From the NCBI GenBank assembly GCA_024688885.1, contig JAILDV010000057.1, positions 23,935 to 87,934 of the forward strand: 64,000 nucleotides of DNA, written 5' to 3'. Shown here one piece after another: positions 8,583 to 18,245 of the stretch (positions within the stretch are counted from its first letter, which is position 1; every line of letters starts with the position of its first letter). The notes beneath the pieces were generated by a model. It was not told where the DNA came from. It did not search any database and saw nothing but the letters and a program-made list of their open reading frames with translations. The position numbers and the translations under genes are program-made. Origin of the DNA: Bacteroidaceae bacterium (GTDB lineage Bacteria > Bacteroidota > Bacteroidia > Bacteroidales > Bacteroidaceae).

Positions 8583-9914
8583 ATGAAAAAGAAAATTGTT
8601 GTTACGTGTTTCTCCATTTTGTTCGCTTCGTGTTGCTTTGCTCAGGATGAGGTGTTCACAGATGATGACAGCGTGAAAGCGGAGGCTTTTGACATGCCAG
8701 AGGGAATGCTCATCAGTGAAGATGAATTGATGAAAGACCCTTCTAATATCAATAACTTATCTGAGGGAATAGGCGTGAATCGTGTATTGTCCTACGATGA
8801 TTCAGTGCTGGTGAGCAGGCTCTCACGCATTCCAACTACGATTGAGATGCCGCTGAATGATGTCACCCGCAAGTTCATTGACAACTACAGCACGCGCATG
8901 AAGGGCTCTGTTGCCATCATGCTGGGTTCTGCCAATTTCTACAATCCCATCTTTGAGGAGGCGTTAGAGCGTTATGGATTGCCCTTGGAACTCAGATATC
9001 TACCTGTGATTGAATCAGCATTGCGTCCGACTGCTACATCTAGGGCTGGTGCAGCTGGTTTGTGGCAGTTCATGATTGGCACCGGTAAACGCTATGGGTT
9101 GGAGGTGAACACTTTGGTGGATGAACGCCGTGATCCGATTAAGTCAAGTGAGGCTGCTGCACACTATCTGAGTGACCTTTATGATATGTTTGGAGATTGG
9201 GGATTGGCCATTGCTGCCTACAACTGCGGTGAAGGAAATGTTCAGAAGGCTCTCACACGCTCAGGCAATCAGGAAGGAGCTGATTTTTGGTCGATTTACA
9301 ACCGTCTTCCTCGTGAGACTCGTGGTTATGTTCCGGCATTCATTGCTGCTACATACATTATGAATTACTATTGTGAACATGGTATTGTACCCCACGAAGC
9401 CACATTGCCATTGGAGTCCGACACTGTTGTGGTCAGTCACGAGGTGAGTTTTGCCCAGATTGCATCTAAATGCCATGTGTCGGTGGATGAACTTCGGGCT
9501 ATCAATCCTCAGTACCGTAAGGATATTGTACCTGCGGATTACACGTTGCGTTTGCCTGCAGGTTCTATCGAGGACTTCATCCTCTATGAGGACAGCATCT
9601 ATGGGGTGAATGCCAGGGGCGGTATGTTGTCTTCGGGAACCCGCCGTTCCATCACGGAAGACGTTGAGAGCACGCCAATGGAACAGATTCCTGCAAGCAC
9701 GACTCGGAACGTGGCTGCAAAAAATAAAAAATCATCACGTTCATCACGCTCTTCGCGTTCCCGTAAGCAGCAGACACGGAATGTGGCTGTGAAGAGTGGT
9801 GACACCCTTTCTGCTATTGCAAAGAAGAATGGCACGACTGTTGCTAAATTGCGTCAGCTCAATGGTATCAAGGGCGATATGATACGACCTGGTCAGAAGG
9901 TGCGCGTGAAGTAA
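8583..9914 (+). CDS. MltD-like lytic transglycosylase with LysM domains
   Basis: A signal peptide (MKKKIVVTCFSILFASCCFAQ) precedes a transglycosylase SLT domain with catalytic Glu in PVIESALRP and the motifs GAAGLWQFM and AAYNCGEGNV. A first LysM-like segment covers SFAQIASKCHVSVDELRAIN. An S/R/K-rich linker follows, then a C-terminal LysM domain (VKSGDTLSAIAKKNG ... PGQKVRVK). The enzyme should cleave murein glycan strands in the periplasm with 1,6-anhydro product formation. ATG 8583 is preferred over GTG 8577 because it begins the signal peptide. The protein has 443 residues, normal for MltD-type enzymes. Confidence 0.92.
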   Translation: MKKKIVVTCFSILFASCCFAQDEVFTDDDSVKAEAFDMPEGMLISEDELMKDPSNINNLSEGIGVNRVLSYDDSVLVSRLSRIPTTIEMPLNDVTRKFIDNYSTRMKGSVAIMLGSANFYNPIFEEALERYGLPLELRYLPVIESALRPTATSRAGAAGLWQFMIGTGKRYGLEVNTLVDERRDPIKSSEAAAHYLSDLYDMFGDWGLAIAAYNCGEGNVQKALTRSGNQEGADFWSIYNRLPRETRGYVPAFIAATYIMNYYCEHGIVPHEATLPLESDTVVVSHEVSFAQIASKCHVSVDELRAINPQYRKDIVPADYTLRLPAGSIEDFILYEDSIYGVNARGGMLSSGTRRSITEDVESTPMEQIPASTTRNVAAKNKKSSRSSRSSRSRKQQTRNVAVKSGDTLSAIAKKNGTTVAKLRQLNGIKGDMIRPGQKVRVK

Positions 9915-9973
9915 CTTGCCCCACGTGCATGAGTGTTTTTGTATGGAGAATGAACAAATAAGAAAGGAAGCTT

Positions 9974-12217
9974 ATGGATGACGTAATCATGACGAATACA
10001 GAGCAAGAGGAACAGCTGGTCAATGCTGAGTTCCAGAAGTTGATAGATGCATATCTAGCAAGTCCGCATCGAAAGAAAGTGGACCTCATCACCAAAGCTT
10101 TCAATTTCGCCAAACATGCACACAAAGGTGTACGTCGTTTGTCTGGCGAACCATACATCATGCACCCTATCTCCGTTGCGCAGATAGTTTGTATTGAGAT
10201 AGGATTGGGTTCCACGTCCATCTGTTCAGCCCTCCTTCACGACGTGGTGGAGGATACAGATTATACGGTGGAAGATATCGAAAATATGTTTGGTCCGAAG
10301 ATTGCCCAGATAGTCGATGGCTTGACCAAAATCTCGGGTGGCATCTTTGGTGATCATGCATCAGCTCAAGCTGAGAATTTCAAGAAACTTCTGCTGACGA
10401 TGAGCGATGACATTCGTGTCATTCTCATTAAGATAGCTGACCGCTTGCATAACATGCGAACATTGGGTAGTCAGGCAGTCAACAAGCAGTATAAGATTGC
10501 AGGTGAGACGCTTTACATCTATGCACCGCTTGCCAATCGTCTGGGGCTGAATTCCATCAAGACGGAATTGGAGGACTTGAGTTTCCGGTTTGAACATCCG
10601 GACGAGTATAAGGAGATAGAGACGAAGTTACTGGCTACGCAAGCTGAACGTGACACTGTCTTCGACCAGTTTGCCAGCCCGATTCGTGCCCAATTGGATA
10701 GCATGGGACTCAACTATGAGATGAAGCAGCGTGTGAAGACGCCTTATTCCATTTGGCGGAAGATGCAAACGAAGCATATCCCCTTCGAGGAGATATACGA
10801 TATCCTTGCTGCACGTATCATCTTTGATCCACAAGATGTTGATACAGAACTGAATGACTGTTTCAATATTTATGTTCAGCTCTGTAAGATATACACCTCT
10901 CACCCAGATCGTACACGTGATTGGGTAAGTCATCCCAAAGCCAATGGGTATCAGGCACTACATGTCACACTCATGTCCAAGCAAGGTGAGTGGATTGAGG
11001 TGCAGATTCGTTCGCGCCGGATGGATGAGATTGCAGAGAAAGGATTTGCGGCACATTGGAAATACAAAGATGGTGATAAGACCGAAACATCTTCAGAGAA
11101 GGAATTGGACAAGTGGCTTGCCACCATCAAAGAGATATTGGATGACCCTCAGCCTGATGCGATGGATTTTCTCGACACCATCAAGTTAAATTTGTTTGCG
11201 TCAGAGATTTTTGTCTTCACCCCTAAAGGTGACATCCGTACGATGCCAGCAGGCAGCACCACCCTTGACTTTGCTTTCAGCATCCATACGTTTGTCGGCA
11301 GCCATTGCATTGGCGCAAAGGTGAACCACAAATTGGTGCCCATCAGTTATAAGCTGAATAGTGGCGACCAGGTGGAGATTCTTACTTCCAAGTCGGTACA
11401 TCCCACCCGTGAATGGCTGAATATAGCTACGACTGCTAAGGCAACGACCAAGATTCTTTCTATCCTTCGGAAGGAAGAACGTGAACTGCGCAAGAAGGGC
11501 GAACAGGAATTGGATGAGTTTTTGGAGAAGAATGACATCATCAGAGATTCTTTGATTGTTGATAAGTTGACTTCCTTCCATCAGTTGTCGAAGCCGGACG
11601 CCTTGTATGTCGCTATAGGTGAAGGCAAGGTAAAACTCGGACGTGCTGATTTAGACATGCTGAAAGGGAAGGGCGAGACGGGTGGATGGAAGAAACTGTT
11701 CTCTTTCGGAAAGAAGACAGCGAAGCAAGTTGTAAAGAAAAAGAATACGGTGGGTCCTGATTTCGACAGGAAACAAACCCTTTCCTTGACCGAAGAAACC
11801 GTTCAGAACAATTATACGCTGTGTGATTGTTGCAAGCCGATTCCAGGTGATGTGGTGATGGGCTATATTGATGATGACAAACACATCATCATTCATAAGT
11901 TGCAATGTCCCAATGCTGAGAAACTGAAGGCGAATCACGGCAATCGGGTGTTGGCTGCGAAATGGGAGATGAGTCGCATGTCTTTGTTCCCTGTCTCCAT
12001 CCATGTGAAGGGCTTTGACAAATTGGGACTTCTCCATGAGATGACGCAAGTGATATCCCAGTTACACGGCGTTAATATCCGTAAGTTGGAAGTGGAATGC
12101 GATGATGGCATCTTTGAGTGTATGGTGCAGATGTATGTACATGACACAAAAGAGGTGGATGATATCATAGGAGGACTTCGTGAAATACAGGACGTGAAGG
12201 AAGCCTCTCGTATTTAA
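9974..12217 (+). CDS. RelA/SpoT bifunctional (p)ppGpp synthetase/hydrolase
   Basis: The 747-residue protein has all RSH domains in order: an HD hydrolase (HP at about 57 and ALLHDVVEDTDYT near 87), a synthetase domain (about 240-350, with PKANGYQALH and EVQIRS), a TGS domain (EIFVFTPKGD ... LDFAFSIHT, about 415-475) and a C-terminal ACT domain (about 675-745). The intact HD motif and complete synthetase suggest a bifunctional SpoT-like enzyme that makes and degrades (p)ppGpp. The ATG is preceded by AGGAAG at a suitable distance. It lies between the transglycosylase and the DUF1573 gene on the same strand. Confidence 0.95.
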   Translation: MDDVIMTNTEQEEQLVNAEFQKLIDAYLASPHRKKVDLITKAFNFAKHAHKGVRRLSGEPYIMHPISVAQIVCIEIGLGSTSICSALLHDVVEDTDYTVEDIENMFGPKIAQIVDGLTKISGGIFGDHASAQAENFKKLLLTMSDDIRVILIKIADRLHNMRTLGSQAVNKQYKIAGETLYIYAPLANRLGLNSIKTELEDLSFRFEHPDEYKEIETKLLATQAERDTVFDQFASPIRAQLDSMGLNYEMKQRVKTPYSIWRKMQTKHIPFEEIYDILAARIIFDPQDVDTELNDCFNIYVQLCKIYTSHPDRTRDWVSHPKANGYQALHVTLMSKQGEWIEVQIRSRRMDEIAEKGFAAHWKYKDGDKTETSSEKELDKWLATIKEILDDPQPDAMDFLDTIKLNLFASEIFVFTPKGDIRTMPAGSTTLDFAFSIHTFVGSHCIGAKVNHKLVPISYKLNSGDQVEILTSKSVHPTREWLNIATTAKATTKILSILRKEERELRKKGEQELDEFLEKNDIIRDSLIVDKLTSFHQLSKPDALYVAIGEGKVKLGRADLDMLKGKGETGGWKKLFSFGKKTAKQVVKKKNTVGPDFDRKQTLSLTEETVQNNYTLCDCCKPIPGDVVMGYIDDDKHIIIHKLQCPNAEKLKANHGNRVLAAKWEMSRMSLFPVSIHVKGFDKLGLLHEMTQVISQLHGVNIRKLEVECDDGIFECMVQMYVHDTKEVDDIIGGLREIQDVKEASRI

Positions 12218-12246
12218 ACAAATATAAAAACAGGAAAGGCAATAAT

Positions 12247-13314
12247 ATGAATATGAAATACGTTATAATGTGTGTGATAGGTATGGCTGTTTCACTAAGC
12301 GGTCTTGCACAAAGAATCTCCTTTGACAAGACGCTCGTAAATGCAGGCTCTACCATCTGGAAGAAACCTGTGACAGCGGTGTTTAAGTTTACGAACAAGG
12401 ACAAGTCCCCGTTGTTGATTAGGGATGTAGATGCAGGATGTGGATGCCTGACAACAAAGTGGACGAGAGAGCCTTTGATGAAGGGTGATGATGGAGAGAT
12501 AAGCATTACGTATGACGCCATGATGCTGGGACATTTTGATCGGTACATCGATGTCTATACGAATGCAGGCGAAAAACCTGTGCGCATTCGTATGAAAGCC
12601 TTGGTGAACAATGGAGAGAAGAAAACGTTGGAGGAACTCTATCCATACAGTATCGATGACATCTTATTGAGCACCAACAATGTGGAGTTCATGGATGTGA
12701 GTTCGGGCGATTCAGTCAAAGCAGAGATTGAGTTGTTGAACAATGGGGGGACGGTTTATACGCCAATGCTGATGCATCTTCCTGCTTACATTACGGCAGA
12801 ATACCAGCCAGAGATGATTGCACGTGGTCGTCGGGGAAAGATTGAGTTGACGTTGCACAGCGACAAGTTGCAAGACTTGGGTCTGAACCAGACAAGCATT
12901 TATTTGGCACGCTTCTCGGGTGACAAGGTGGGTTCCAACAATGAAATTGCGGTGTCTGCTGTGCTCTTGCCGGACTTGCATTTTGCTGAAGAATTTACCC
13001 GGAAACCTAATTTCCAGATCTCCACCACCGAACTGCACATCGGGAAGTTGGGTAAGAAGACCAAGTTGACAGGTCATGTAAAGTTGAGCAATAAGGGAGC
13101 AGGAGTGCTGAAACTGAACAAGATACAGGCATTCAACCAAGCCATTACGGTGTCGTTGCCAAAGACGGAGTTGCAGCCAGGTGAGGAGGTGAAGATGAGT
13201 GTGACAGTCAATGCAAAGTTCTTGGGAATGTCTAAGGCACAACCTCGTGTGTTGATTATTACGAACGACACCAAAAAACCGAAAGAAGTGGTGAATGTAC
13301 ATTTTGAGAAATAG
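12247..13314 (+). CDS. secreted DUF1573 protein
   Basis: A signal peptide (MNMKYVIMCVIGMAVSLSGLAQ) is followed by an Ig-like DUF1573 module: the motif FKFTNKDKSPLLIRDVDAGCGCLT, with the paired Cys (GCGC) typical of the family, and a second beta-sandwich in the C-terminal half (AGVLKLNKIQAFN). DUF1573 proteins are common in Bacteroidetes periplasm and their role is not established. The start follows GGAAAGG at a good distance. It is 29 bases after relA/spoT and 9 bases before meaB, so it is probably in the same transcript. Confidence 0.85.
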   Translation: MNMKYVIMCVIGMAVSLSGLAQRISFDKTLVNAGSTIWKKPVTAVFKFTNKDKSPLLIRDVDAGCGCLTTKWTREPLMKGDDGEISITYDAMMLGHFDRYIDVYTNAGEKPVRIRMKALVNNGEKKTLEELYPYSIDDILLSTNNVEFMDVSSGDSVKAEIELLNNGGTVYTPMLMHLPAYITAEYQPEMIARGRRGKIELTLHSDKLQDLGLNQTSIYLARFSGDKVGSNNEIAVSAVLLPDLHFAEEFTRKPNFQISTTELHIGKLGKKTKLTGHVKLSNKGAGVLKLNKIQAFNQAITVSLPKTELQPGEEVKMSVTVNAKFLGMSKAQPRVLIITNDTKKPKEVVNVHFEK

Positions 13315-13323
13315 AAAAAGAAG

Positions 13324-14427
13324 ATGATGGAACATCCTGAAAACAGCGCTGAATATGCAGGCTTGCAAGTGAATGCAGGTGTGGCACAGCCATCCATAGT
13401 GAACCCCTATCTGAAACAGATGAGGAAGAAGAGGCAGAAGTTATATACTCCTGCCGAATATGTTGATGGCATCTTGAAGGGGAATGTGAGCATGTTGAGT
13501 CAGGCCGTCACGCTGATTGAGAGTGTGTTACCTGAACATCAGACGATTGCGCAAGAGGTGATTGAGAAGTGCCTCCCATATTCTGGCAATTCCGTGAGGA
13601 TAGGTATCAGTGGTGTGCCAGGTGCAGGTAAATCCACCAGCATCGATGCTTTTGGTGTGCATTTGTTGGAGAACTATGGAGGGAAATTGGCTGTCTTGGC
13701 CATTGACCCTTCTTCCGAGAAGACCAAGGGAAGTATTTTGGGTGACAAGACCCGAATGGAGAAATTGGCGGTGCATCCCAAGTCGTTCATTCGTCCAAGT
13801 CCGACGGCAGGTAGTTTGGGCGGTGTGGCTCGCAAGACACGTGAGACCATCATCTTGTGCGAAGCGGCTGGCTATGACAACATCTTTGTTGAGACGGTGG
13901 GTGTTGGACAGAGTGAGACGGCTTGTCATTCTATGGTCGATTATTTTCTGCTGATTCAGTTGGCAGGCACGGGCGATGAATTGCAAGGCATCAAGCGAGG
14001 CATCATGGAGATTGCTGATGGCATCGTTATCAACAAGGCAGATGGAAGCAATGTGGACAAGGCAGAATTGGCGGCTTCCCATTTCAGAAATGCGCTCCAT
14101 CTCTTCCCTGTGCCTGATAGTGGTATTGTACCCGAAGTCATGTGCTATTCGGGTTTCTACGAATTACACATTGATGAAGTGTTGGAGATGATTTTCCGAT
14201 ACATCCGTCAGGTAAAGGAGAATGGCTATTTCCAGTATCGCAGGAATGAGCAATCCAAATACTGGATGTATGAGAGTATCAATGAACATTTGAGGAATAG
14301 TTTCTATTATAATCCATCCATCAAGCAAATGATAGGCAATATGGAGAAAGAAGTGTTGGGAGGACAGATTACGTCATTTGTGGCAGCCAAGAAACTATTA
14401 GACACCTATTATGAGACGATTAAATAG
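13324..14427 (+). CDS. meaB: methylmalonyl-CoA mutase-associated GTPase MeaB
   Basis: The 367-residue protein has the G3E-class GTPase signature of MeaB/ArgK: Walker A GISGVPGAGKST, FIRPSPTAGSLGGVARKT, ETVGVGQSE and the guanine-specificity motif NKADG. MeaB protects and reloads adenosylcobalamin in methylmalonyl-CoA mutase, the enzyme that interconverts succinyl-CoA and methylmalonyl-CoA in propionate-forming Bacteroidetes. The mutase genes are not in this window. Two ATG codons (13324, 13327) follow a purine-rich site. The end overlaps porQ by 17 bases. Confidence 0.95.
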   Translation: MMEHPENSAEYAGLQVNAGVAQPSIVNPYLKQMRKKRQKLYTPAEYVDGILKGNVSMLSQAVTLIESVLPEHQTIAQEVIEKCLPYSGNSVRIGISGVPGAGKSTSIDAFGVHLLENYGGKLAVLAIDPSSEKTKGSILGDKTRMEKLAVHPKSFIRPSPTAGSLGGVARKTRETIILCEAAGYDNIFVETVGVGQSETACHSMVDYFLLIQLAGTGDELQGIKRGIMEIADGIVINKADGSNVDKAELAASHFRNALHLFPVPDSGIVPEVMCYSGFYELHIDEVLEMIFRYIRQVKENGYFQYRRNEQSKYWMYESINEHLRNSFYYNPSIKQMIGNMEKEVLGGQITSFVAAKKLLDTYYETIK

Positions 14428-15361
14428 ACACATTATTTGTTTGGCATTCCTTTCTTTTGCCACTTGTATGTGCGCACAGGAAGGGAAAATGGGGTATCAG
14501 TTTCTGAACATCCCTGTCAGTGCGCATTCTGCTGCATTGGGAGGTGCCAATATCAGCATCATTGAGGATGATGCCAGTATGATGTGGACAAACGCAGCCT
14601 TGCTTACGAATGTGTCTGACAACAGCATCTTGCTGGGCTATAATTCTTATATCCGTTCCAGCCACTTGATGTCGGCTGGTTATACGAAGGCGATTGGAGA
14701 GCGAGGCACATGGGCATTGGGTGCTCAGATGTTGGATTATGGTAAGATGGATGAGACGGATGAACAGGGTTCTGTTGTAGGAAGTTTTTCTGCCAAAGAC
14801 TTGAATTTCCAGACATCCTATTCTTATATGTTGAGCGATTACTGGAGCGGTGCCATCACGGCGAAGGTCTTGATAAGCAACTACGCCAACTATTCCAGCA
14901 CGGCTTTGGGGGCAGATTTGGCGTTGAACTATTTTGATGAGGCACACGGTTTCTCATTTTCTGCTGTCGGACGAAATCTTGGTGGTCAAGTCAAGTCTTT
15001 ATACGATGATGGTGTCAAAGAATCCATGCCTTTTAATTTGGCTTTTGGCTTGAGTAAAGACTTTGCCAATGCTCCTTTGCGGGTGTCGCTGACAGCTGAC
15101 GATGTGACGCATTGGGATGATGTGAAGTTCATTCAGCATTTTGTGTTGGGTATGGACATACTTCCTTCCAGCAACACATGGGTGGCGTTAGGCTATAATT
15201 TCCGTCGGGCACATGAAATGAAGGTGGCTGACAAGAGCAATTGGGCAGGCTTCAGCCTCGGAGCAGGTTTGAATGTGAAGAAATTCAAGGTGGGTGTTGC
15301 CTATGGAAACTACCATGTTGCGGCATCCTCCTTCTTGATAAATGCAGGTTTTTCATTATGA
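14411..15361 (+). CDS. porQ: type IX secretion system protein PorQ
   Basis: The 316-residue protein has a signal peptide ([23 protein letters not shown]) and the PorQ/PorV-like beta-barrel pattern: [34 protein letters not shown], and repeating amphipathic strands to a terminal INAGFSL. PorQ is an outer-membrane T9SS component that works with PorU/PorZ during cargo maturation. The gene overlaps meaB by 17 bases and its stop overlaps the cmk start (ATGA), so translation is likely coupled. This is the only T9SS gene visible here. Confidence 0.88.
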   Translation: MRRLNRHIICLAFLSFATCMCAQEGKMGYQFLNIPVSAHSAALGGANISIIEDDASMMWTNAALLTNVSDNSILLGYNSYIRSSHLMSAGYTKAIGERGTWALGAQMLDYGKMDETDEQGSVVGSFSAKDLNFQTSYSYMLSDYWSGAITAKVLISNYANYSSTALGADLALNYFDEAHGFSFSAVGRNLGGQVKSLYDDGVKESMPFNLAFGLSKDFANAPLRVSLTADDVTHWDDVKFIQHFVLGMDILPSSNTWVALGYNFRRAHEMKVADKSNWAGFSLGAGLNVKKFKVGVAYGNYHVAASSFLINAGFSL

Positions 15362-16074
15362 AGAAGATTATTATTGCGATAGATGGCCATTCGAGTTGCG
15401 GTAAAAGCACGATGGCGAAGCAATTGGCAAAAGACATCGGTTATGTGTATGTAGACACAGGAGCCATGTACCGTGCCGTGACACTATATGCCATGCGGAA
15501 TGGTATGTATCCTGATGCAGGCATTCAGGAAGAGGAACTGAAGGCAGCTGTTGAGGCTGGTAAGATTCAGATATCTTTCAAATTCAATGCAGAGACGGGA
15601 CGTCCCGATACCTATTTGAATGGTGAGAAGGTGGAAGATGAGATTCGTCAGATGGAGGTGAGTAACAGGGTAAGTCCTGTGGCAGCCTTACCGTTTGTTC
15701 GTGCTTTGTTGACACAACAGCAGCAGGAGATGGGTAAAGAGAAGGGCATCGTGATGGATGGAAGAGATATTGGTACAGCTGTTTTTCCACAAGCAGAGAT
15801 GAAAGTGTTCGTCACGGCATCGGCAAGGGTGCGTGCTCAACGTCGCTTTGATGAATTGATGGGCAAGGCGAAGACGCAGGAAGAATTGGCAGCCCTTAAC
15901 TATGAGGAAGTGCTGAAGAATGTGGAGGAGCGTGATTATATCGATTCTCACCGAGAAGTGGCACCTTTACGACAAGCAGAAGACGCATTGGTGCTCGATA
16001 ACTCTGACATGACACGCGAGGAACAGAGTGCCTGGCTGTTGGCAAAGTATCAGGAAATTGTAGCGAAATGCTGA
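15358..16074 (+). CDS. cmk: cytidylate kinase
   Basis: The 238-residue protein has P-loop GHSSCGKST near the N-terminus, the CMP-binding segment [14 protein letters not shown], an NMP-binding insertion (about 55-100), and [15 protein letters not shown]. It phosphorylates CMP and dCMP to the diphosphates. The start ATG 15358 overlaps the porQ stop; the protein then begins [17 protein letters not shown] as in the family. The stop overlaps the ispH start by seven bases. Confidence 0.96.
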   Translation: MKKIIIAIDGHSSCGKSTMAKQLAKDIGYVYVDTGAMYRAVTLYAMRNGMYPDAGIQEEELKAAVEAGKIQISFKFNAETGRPDTYLNGEKVEDEIRQMEVSNRVSPVAALPFVRALLTQQQQEMGKEKGIVMDGRDIGTAVFPQAEMKVFVTASARVRAQRRFDELMGKAKTQEELAALNYEEVLKNVEERDYIDSHREVAPLRQAEDALVLDNSDMTREEQSAWLLAKYQEIVAKC

Positions 16075-16919
16075 TAGAGATAGATGAAGGGTCGGGTTTC
16101 TGCTTTGGAGTGACGACAGCCATCAAGAAAGCAGAAGAGGAATTGGCAAAGAGTGGTTCACTCTATTGCCTCGGTGACATCGTGCATAATGGTCGTGAGG
16201 TGGAGCGCTTGAAGAAGATGGGACTGACGACGGTGGAGCATGATGACCTTGACTCTTTACATGACATCAAGATGCTTCTTCGTGCTCATGGTGAACCTCC
16301 CCAGACCTACATGAAAGCAAAAGAGCAGAACATCCGTGTGATTGATGCCACCTGTCCTGTGGTGCTCAACTTGCAGAAGCGCATCCGCAAGGCATACGAA
16401 GCAGGTGGACAGATTGTTATCTATGGAAAGAATGGTCATGCAGAGGTAGTGGGATTGGTGGGACAGACGGACGGTACTGCCATTGTCATTGAGAATATGA
16501 GCGATGCCAAGAAACTGGATTTGAGTCGTGATATTCAATTGTTTTCACAGACGACAAAATCTCTGGAAGGGTTCCGTGAGATTGTTAGTTACATTGAGAA
16601 GAACATGAAGGAGGGAGCGCACTTTCAGTATTTCGACACTATCTGCCGTCAGGTGGCGAACCGTATTCCTCACATCATGGAGTTTGCCTCCCGTCACGGA
16701 GTGATTCTCTTTGTATGCGGTAAGAAAAGTTCTAATGGGAAAGTGCTGTACAACCAGTGTTTATCCGTCAACCCGAACATCTATATGATTGATTCCCCTT
16801 CTGAAATCGACTTCAAGTGGTTCGAGGGATTTGATTCGGTGGGTATCTGTGGAGCGACAAGCACCCCTAAGTGGTTGATGGAAGAGTGTAAACAGAAGAT
16901 TGAGAATGAAGAAACTTGA
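16068..16919 (+). CDS. ispH: 4-hydroxy-3-methylbut-2-enyl diphosphate reductase (IspH)
   Basis: The 283-residue protein keeps the three Fe-S cysteines of IspH at Cys12 (GFCFGV), Cys96 (DATCPVV) and Cys192 ([10 protein letters not shown]), and the catalytic Glu in GHAEVVG (about 125). It catalyses the last step of the MEP pathway, giving IPP and DMAPP. The start overlaps cmk by seven bases and the end overlaps the next gene by 14 bases, so it sits inside a tight transcript. Length is slightly shorter than the E. coli enzyme, as usual in this phylum. Confidence 0.97.
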   Translation: MLIEIDEGSGFCFGVTTAIKKAEEELAKSGSLYCLGDIVHNGREVERLKKMGLTTVEHDDLDSLHDIKMLLRAHGEPPQTYMKAKEQNIRVIDATCPVVLNLQKRIRKAYEAGGQIVIYGKNGHAEVVGLVGQTDGTAIVIENMSDAKKLDLSRDIQLFSQTTKSLEGFREIVSYIEKNMKEGAHFQYFDTICRQVANRIPHIMEFASRHGVILFVCGKKSSNGKVLYNQCLSVNPNIYMIDSPSEIDFKWFEGFDSVGICGATSTPKWLMEECKQKIENEET

Positions 16920-17319
16920 CTACGAAATCATAGAGTTGCCGAAGATTGTTGACCCGCGTGGTAATTTGACTGTGGCAGAGCAGATGAAGAACGTGCCGTT
17001 CGACATCAAGCGCGTCTATTGGACTTACGATGTGCCTGGTGGTGAGAGTCGTGGAGGTCATGCCCATAGAAATCTTTACCAGTTGGTGGTGGCAATGAGT
17101 GGCAGTTTCACAGTTACTCTCGATAATGGCGAAGAGCGTGCGACCATCCTGCTCAATCATCCTTGGCAGGGATTGCTTATCAAACCAGGCATGTGGCGAA
17201 CGCTGGACGATTTTTCCTCGGGTGCCGTGTGTATGGTGCTGGCTTCCGAACTTTTTGAAGAAGAAGATTATATCTACGATTACGAAGAGTTCTTAAATTA
17301 TAAAAGATGTTCGAAATAA
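16906..17319 (+). CDS. WxcM/FdtA-like sugar 3,4-ketoisomerase
   Basis: The 137-residue single-domain cupin has IVDPRGNLTVAEQ, the FDIKRVYW segment, the catalytic-histidine region RGGHAHRN and KPGMWRTLDDFS. These match dTDP-4-oxo-6-deoxyglucose 3,4-ketoisomerases (FdtA) and WxcM-like proteins. Together with the aminotransferase at 18242 it would make a dTDP-3-amino-3,6-dideoxyhexose. ATG 16906 is preferred over TTG 16900. The gene overlaps ispH upstream and the FemAB-like gene downstream by 13 bases. Confidence 0.85.
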   Translation: MKKLDYEIIELPKIVDPRGNLTVAEQMKNVPFDIKRVYWTYDVPGGESRGGHAHRNLYQLVVAMSGSFTVTLDNGEERATILLNHPWQGLLIKPGMWRTLDDFSSGAVCMVLASELFEEEDYIYDYEEFLNYKRCSK

Positions 17320-18245
17320 GAAGATATACTCCCGCAGATAAGCCGCTATGGGACAAATATGTGGCGAAGGCACGGAATGCAACATTCCTGTTCTTTCGTG
17401 ACTATATGGACTATCATAGTGATCGCTTCGAAGACCATTCGCTGCTGTTCTTCGTGGGAAATCATCTTCACTCCATTTTGCCTGCCAATATTGTAGGTTC
17501 AACCCTCTATTCTCATCAGGGATTGACTTATGGAGGACTGCTGATGGACGCAGAGGTTACTGCAGCAGACGTCATCCAATTGTTTAAGGAACTCAATGCC
17601 TATCTGTGCCAATGTGGCATTCGCAAGGTGGTCTATAAGCCCGTTCCGTGGGTGTATCATCAGTTGCCTTCCGAAGAAGACCTCTATCCGCTTTTCTGGA
17701 TATGTAAGGCACGTTTGGTCACACGTGACATTGGCACAACCATCTTCCTGCAACAACGTCTGCGTTGGCGTAAAGACCGTAGAAGACGTTTACGTCGGGC
17801 ACAAGAAGCAGGGGTGGAGGTAGTGCGTACCAATGATTTCGCCCCTTTCTGGAAAGTGCTTGAAGAAAATCTGATGAATCGCCATCAAGTACATCCCGTG
17901 CATTCCCTGCAAGAGATGGAACTGCTTCATGAGCGTTTCCCTGAGAACATCATTCAATACAATGCATTGCTCAATGGACAAGTGGTGGCTGGCATGACCT
18001 TCTATGTGACTCCCCAAGTGGTGCATGGTCAGTATTGCTCTTCTAATGACATCGGAAAAGAGTGTGGGGCAGTGGATGCCATTCACGATTATGTGATGCA
18101 CCATGAGTATCCCGATTACCTTTATATGGATTTTGGACGTTCTACCGAAGGCGATGGTTCCGTCCTAAATGAAGGTTTGGTGGCACAGAAAGAAGGGTTT
18201 GGTGGACGGACAATTTGTTATGACACTTACGAATGGGACGTATGA
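17307..18245 (+). CDS. FemAB/GNAT-like acyltransferase
   Basis: The 312-residue protein looks like two tandem GNAT-type folds as in FemAB proteins: an N-terminal half with YGGLLMDAEV and a C-terminal half with QYNALLNGQVVAGMTFYV, YCSSNDIGKECGAVDAIHDYVM and YLYMDFGRS. A very basic segment (RWRKDRRRRLRRA, about 150-165) joins them. It is enclosed by an FdtA-like isomerase and an FdtB-like aminotransferase, and its stop overlaps the latter's ATG. The position suggests N-acylation of the amino sugar, taking the place of the usual FdtC acetyltransferase. That substrate is inferred from context only. Confidence 0.75.
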   Translation: MFEIRRYTPADKPLWDKYVAKARNATFLFFRDYMDYHSDRFEDHSLLFFVGNHLHSILPANIVGSTLYSHQGLTYGGLLMDAEVTAADVIQLFKELNAYLCQCGIRKVVYKPVPWVYHQLPSEEDLYPLFWICKARLVTRDIGTTIFLQQRLRWRKDRRRRLRRAQEAGVEVVRTNDFAPFWKVLEENLMNRHQVHPVHSLQEMELLHERFPENIIQYNALLNGQVVAGMTFYVTPQVVHGQYCSSNDIGKECGAVDAIHDYVMHHEYPDYLYMDFGRSTEGDGSVLNEGLVAQKEGFGGRTICYDTYEWDV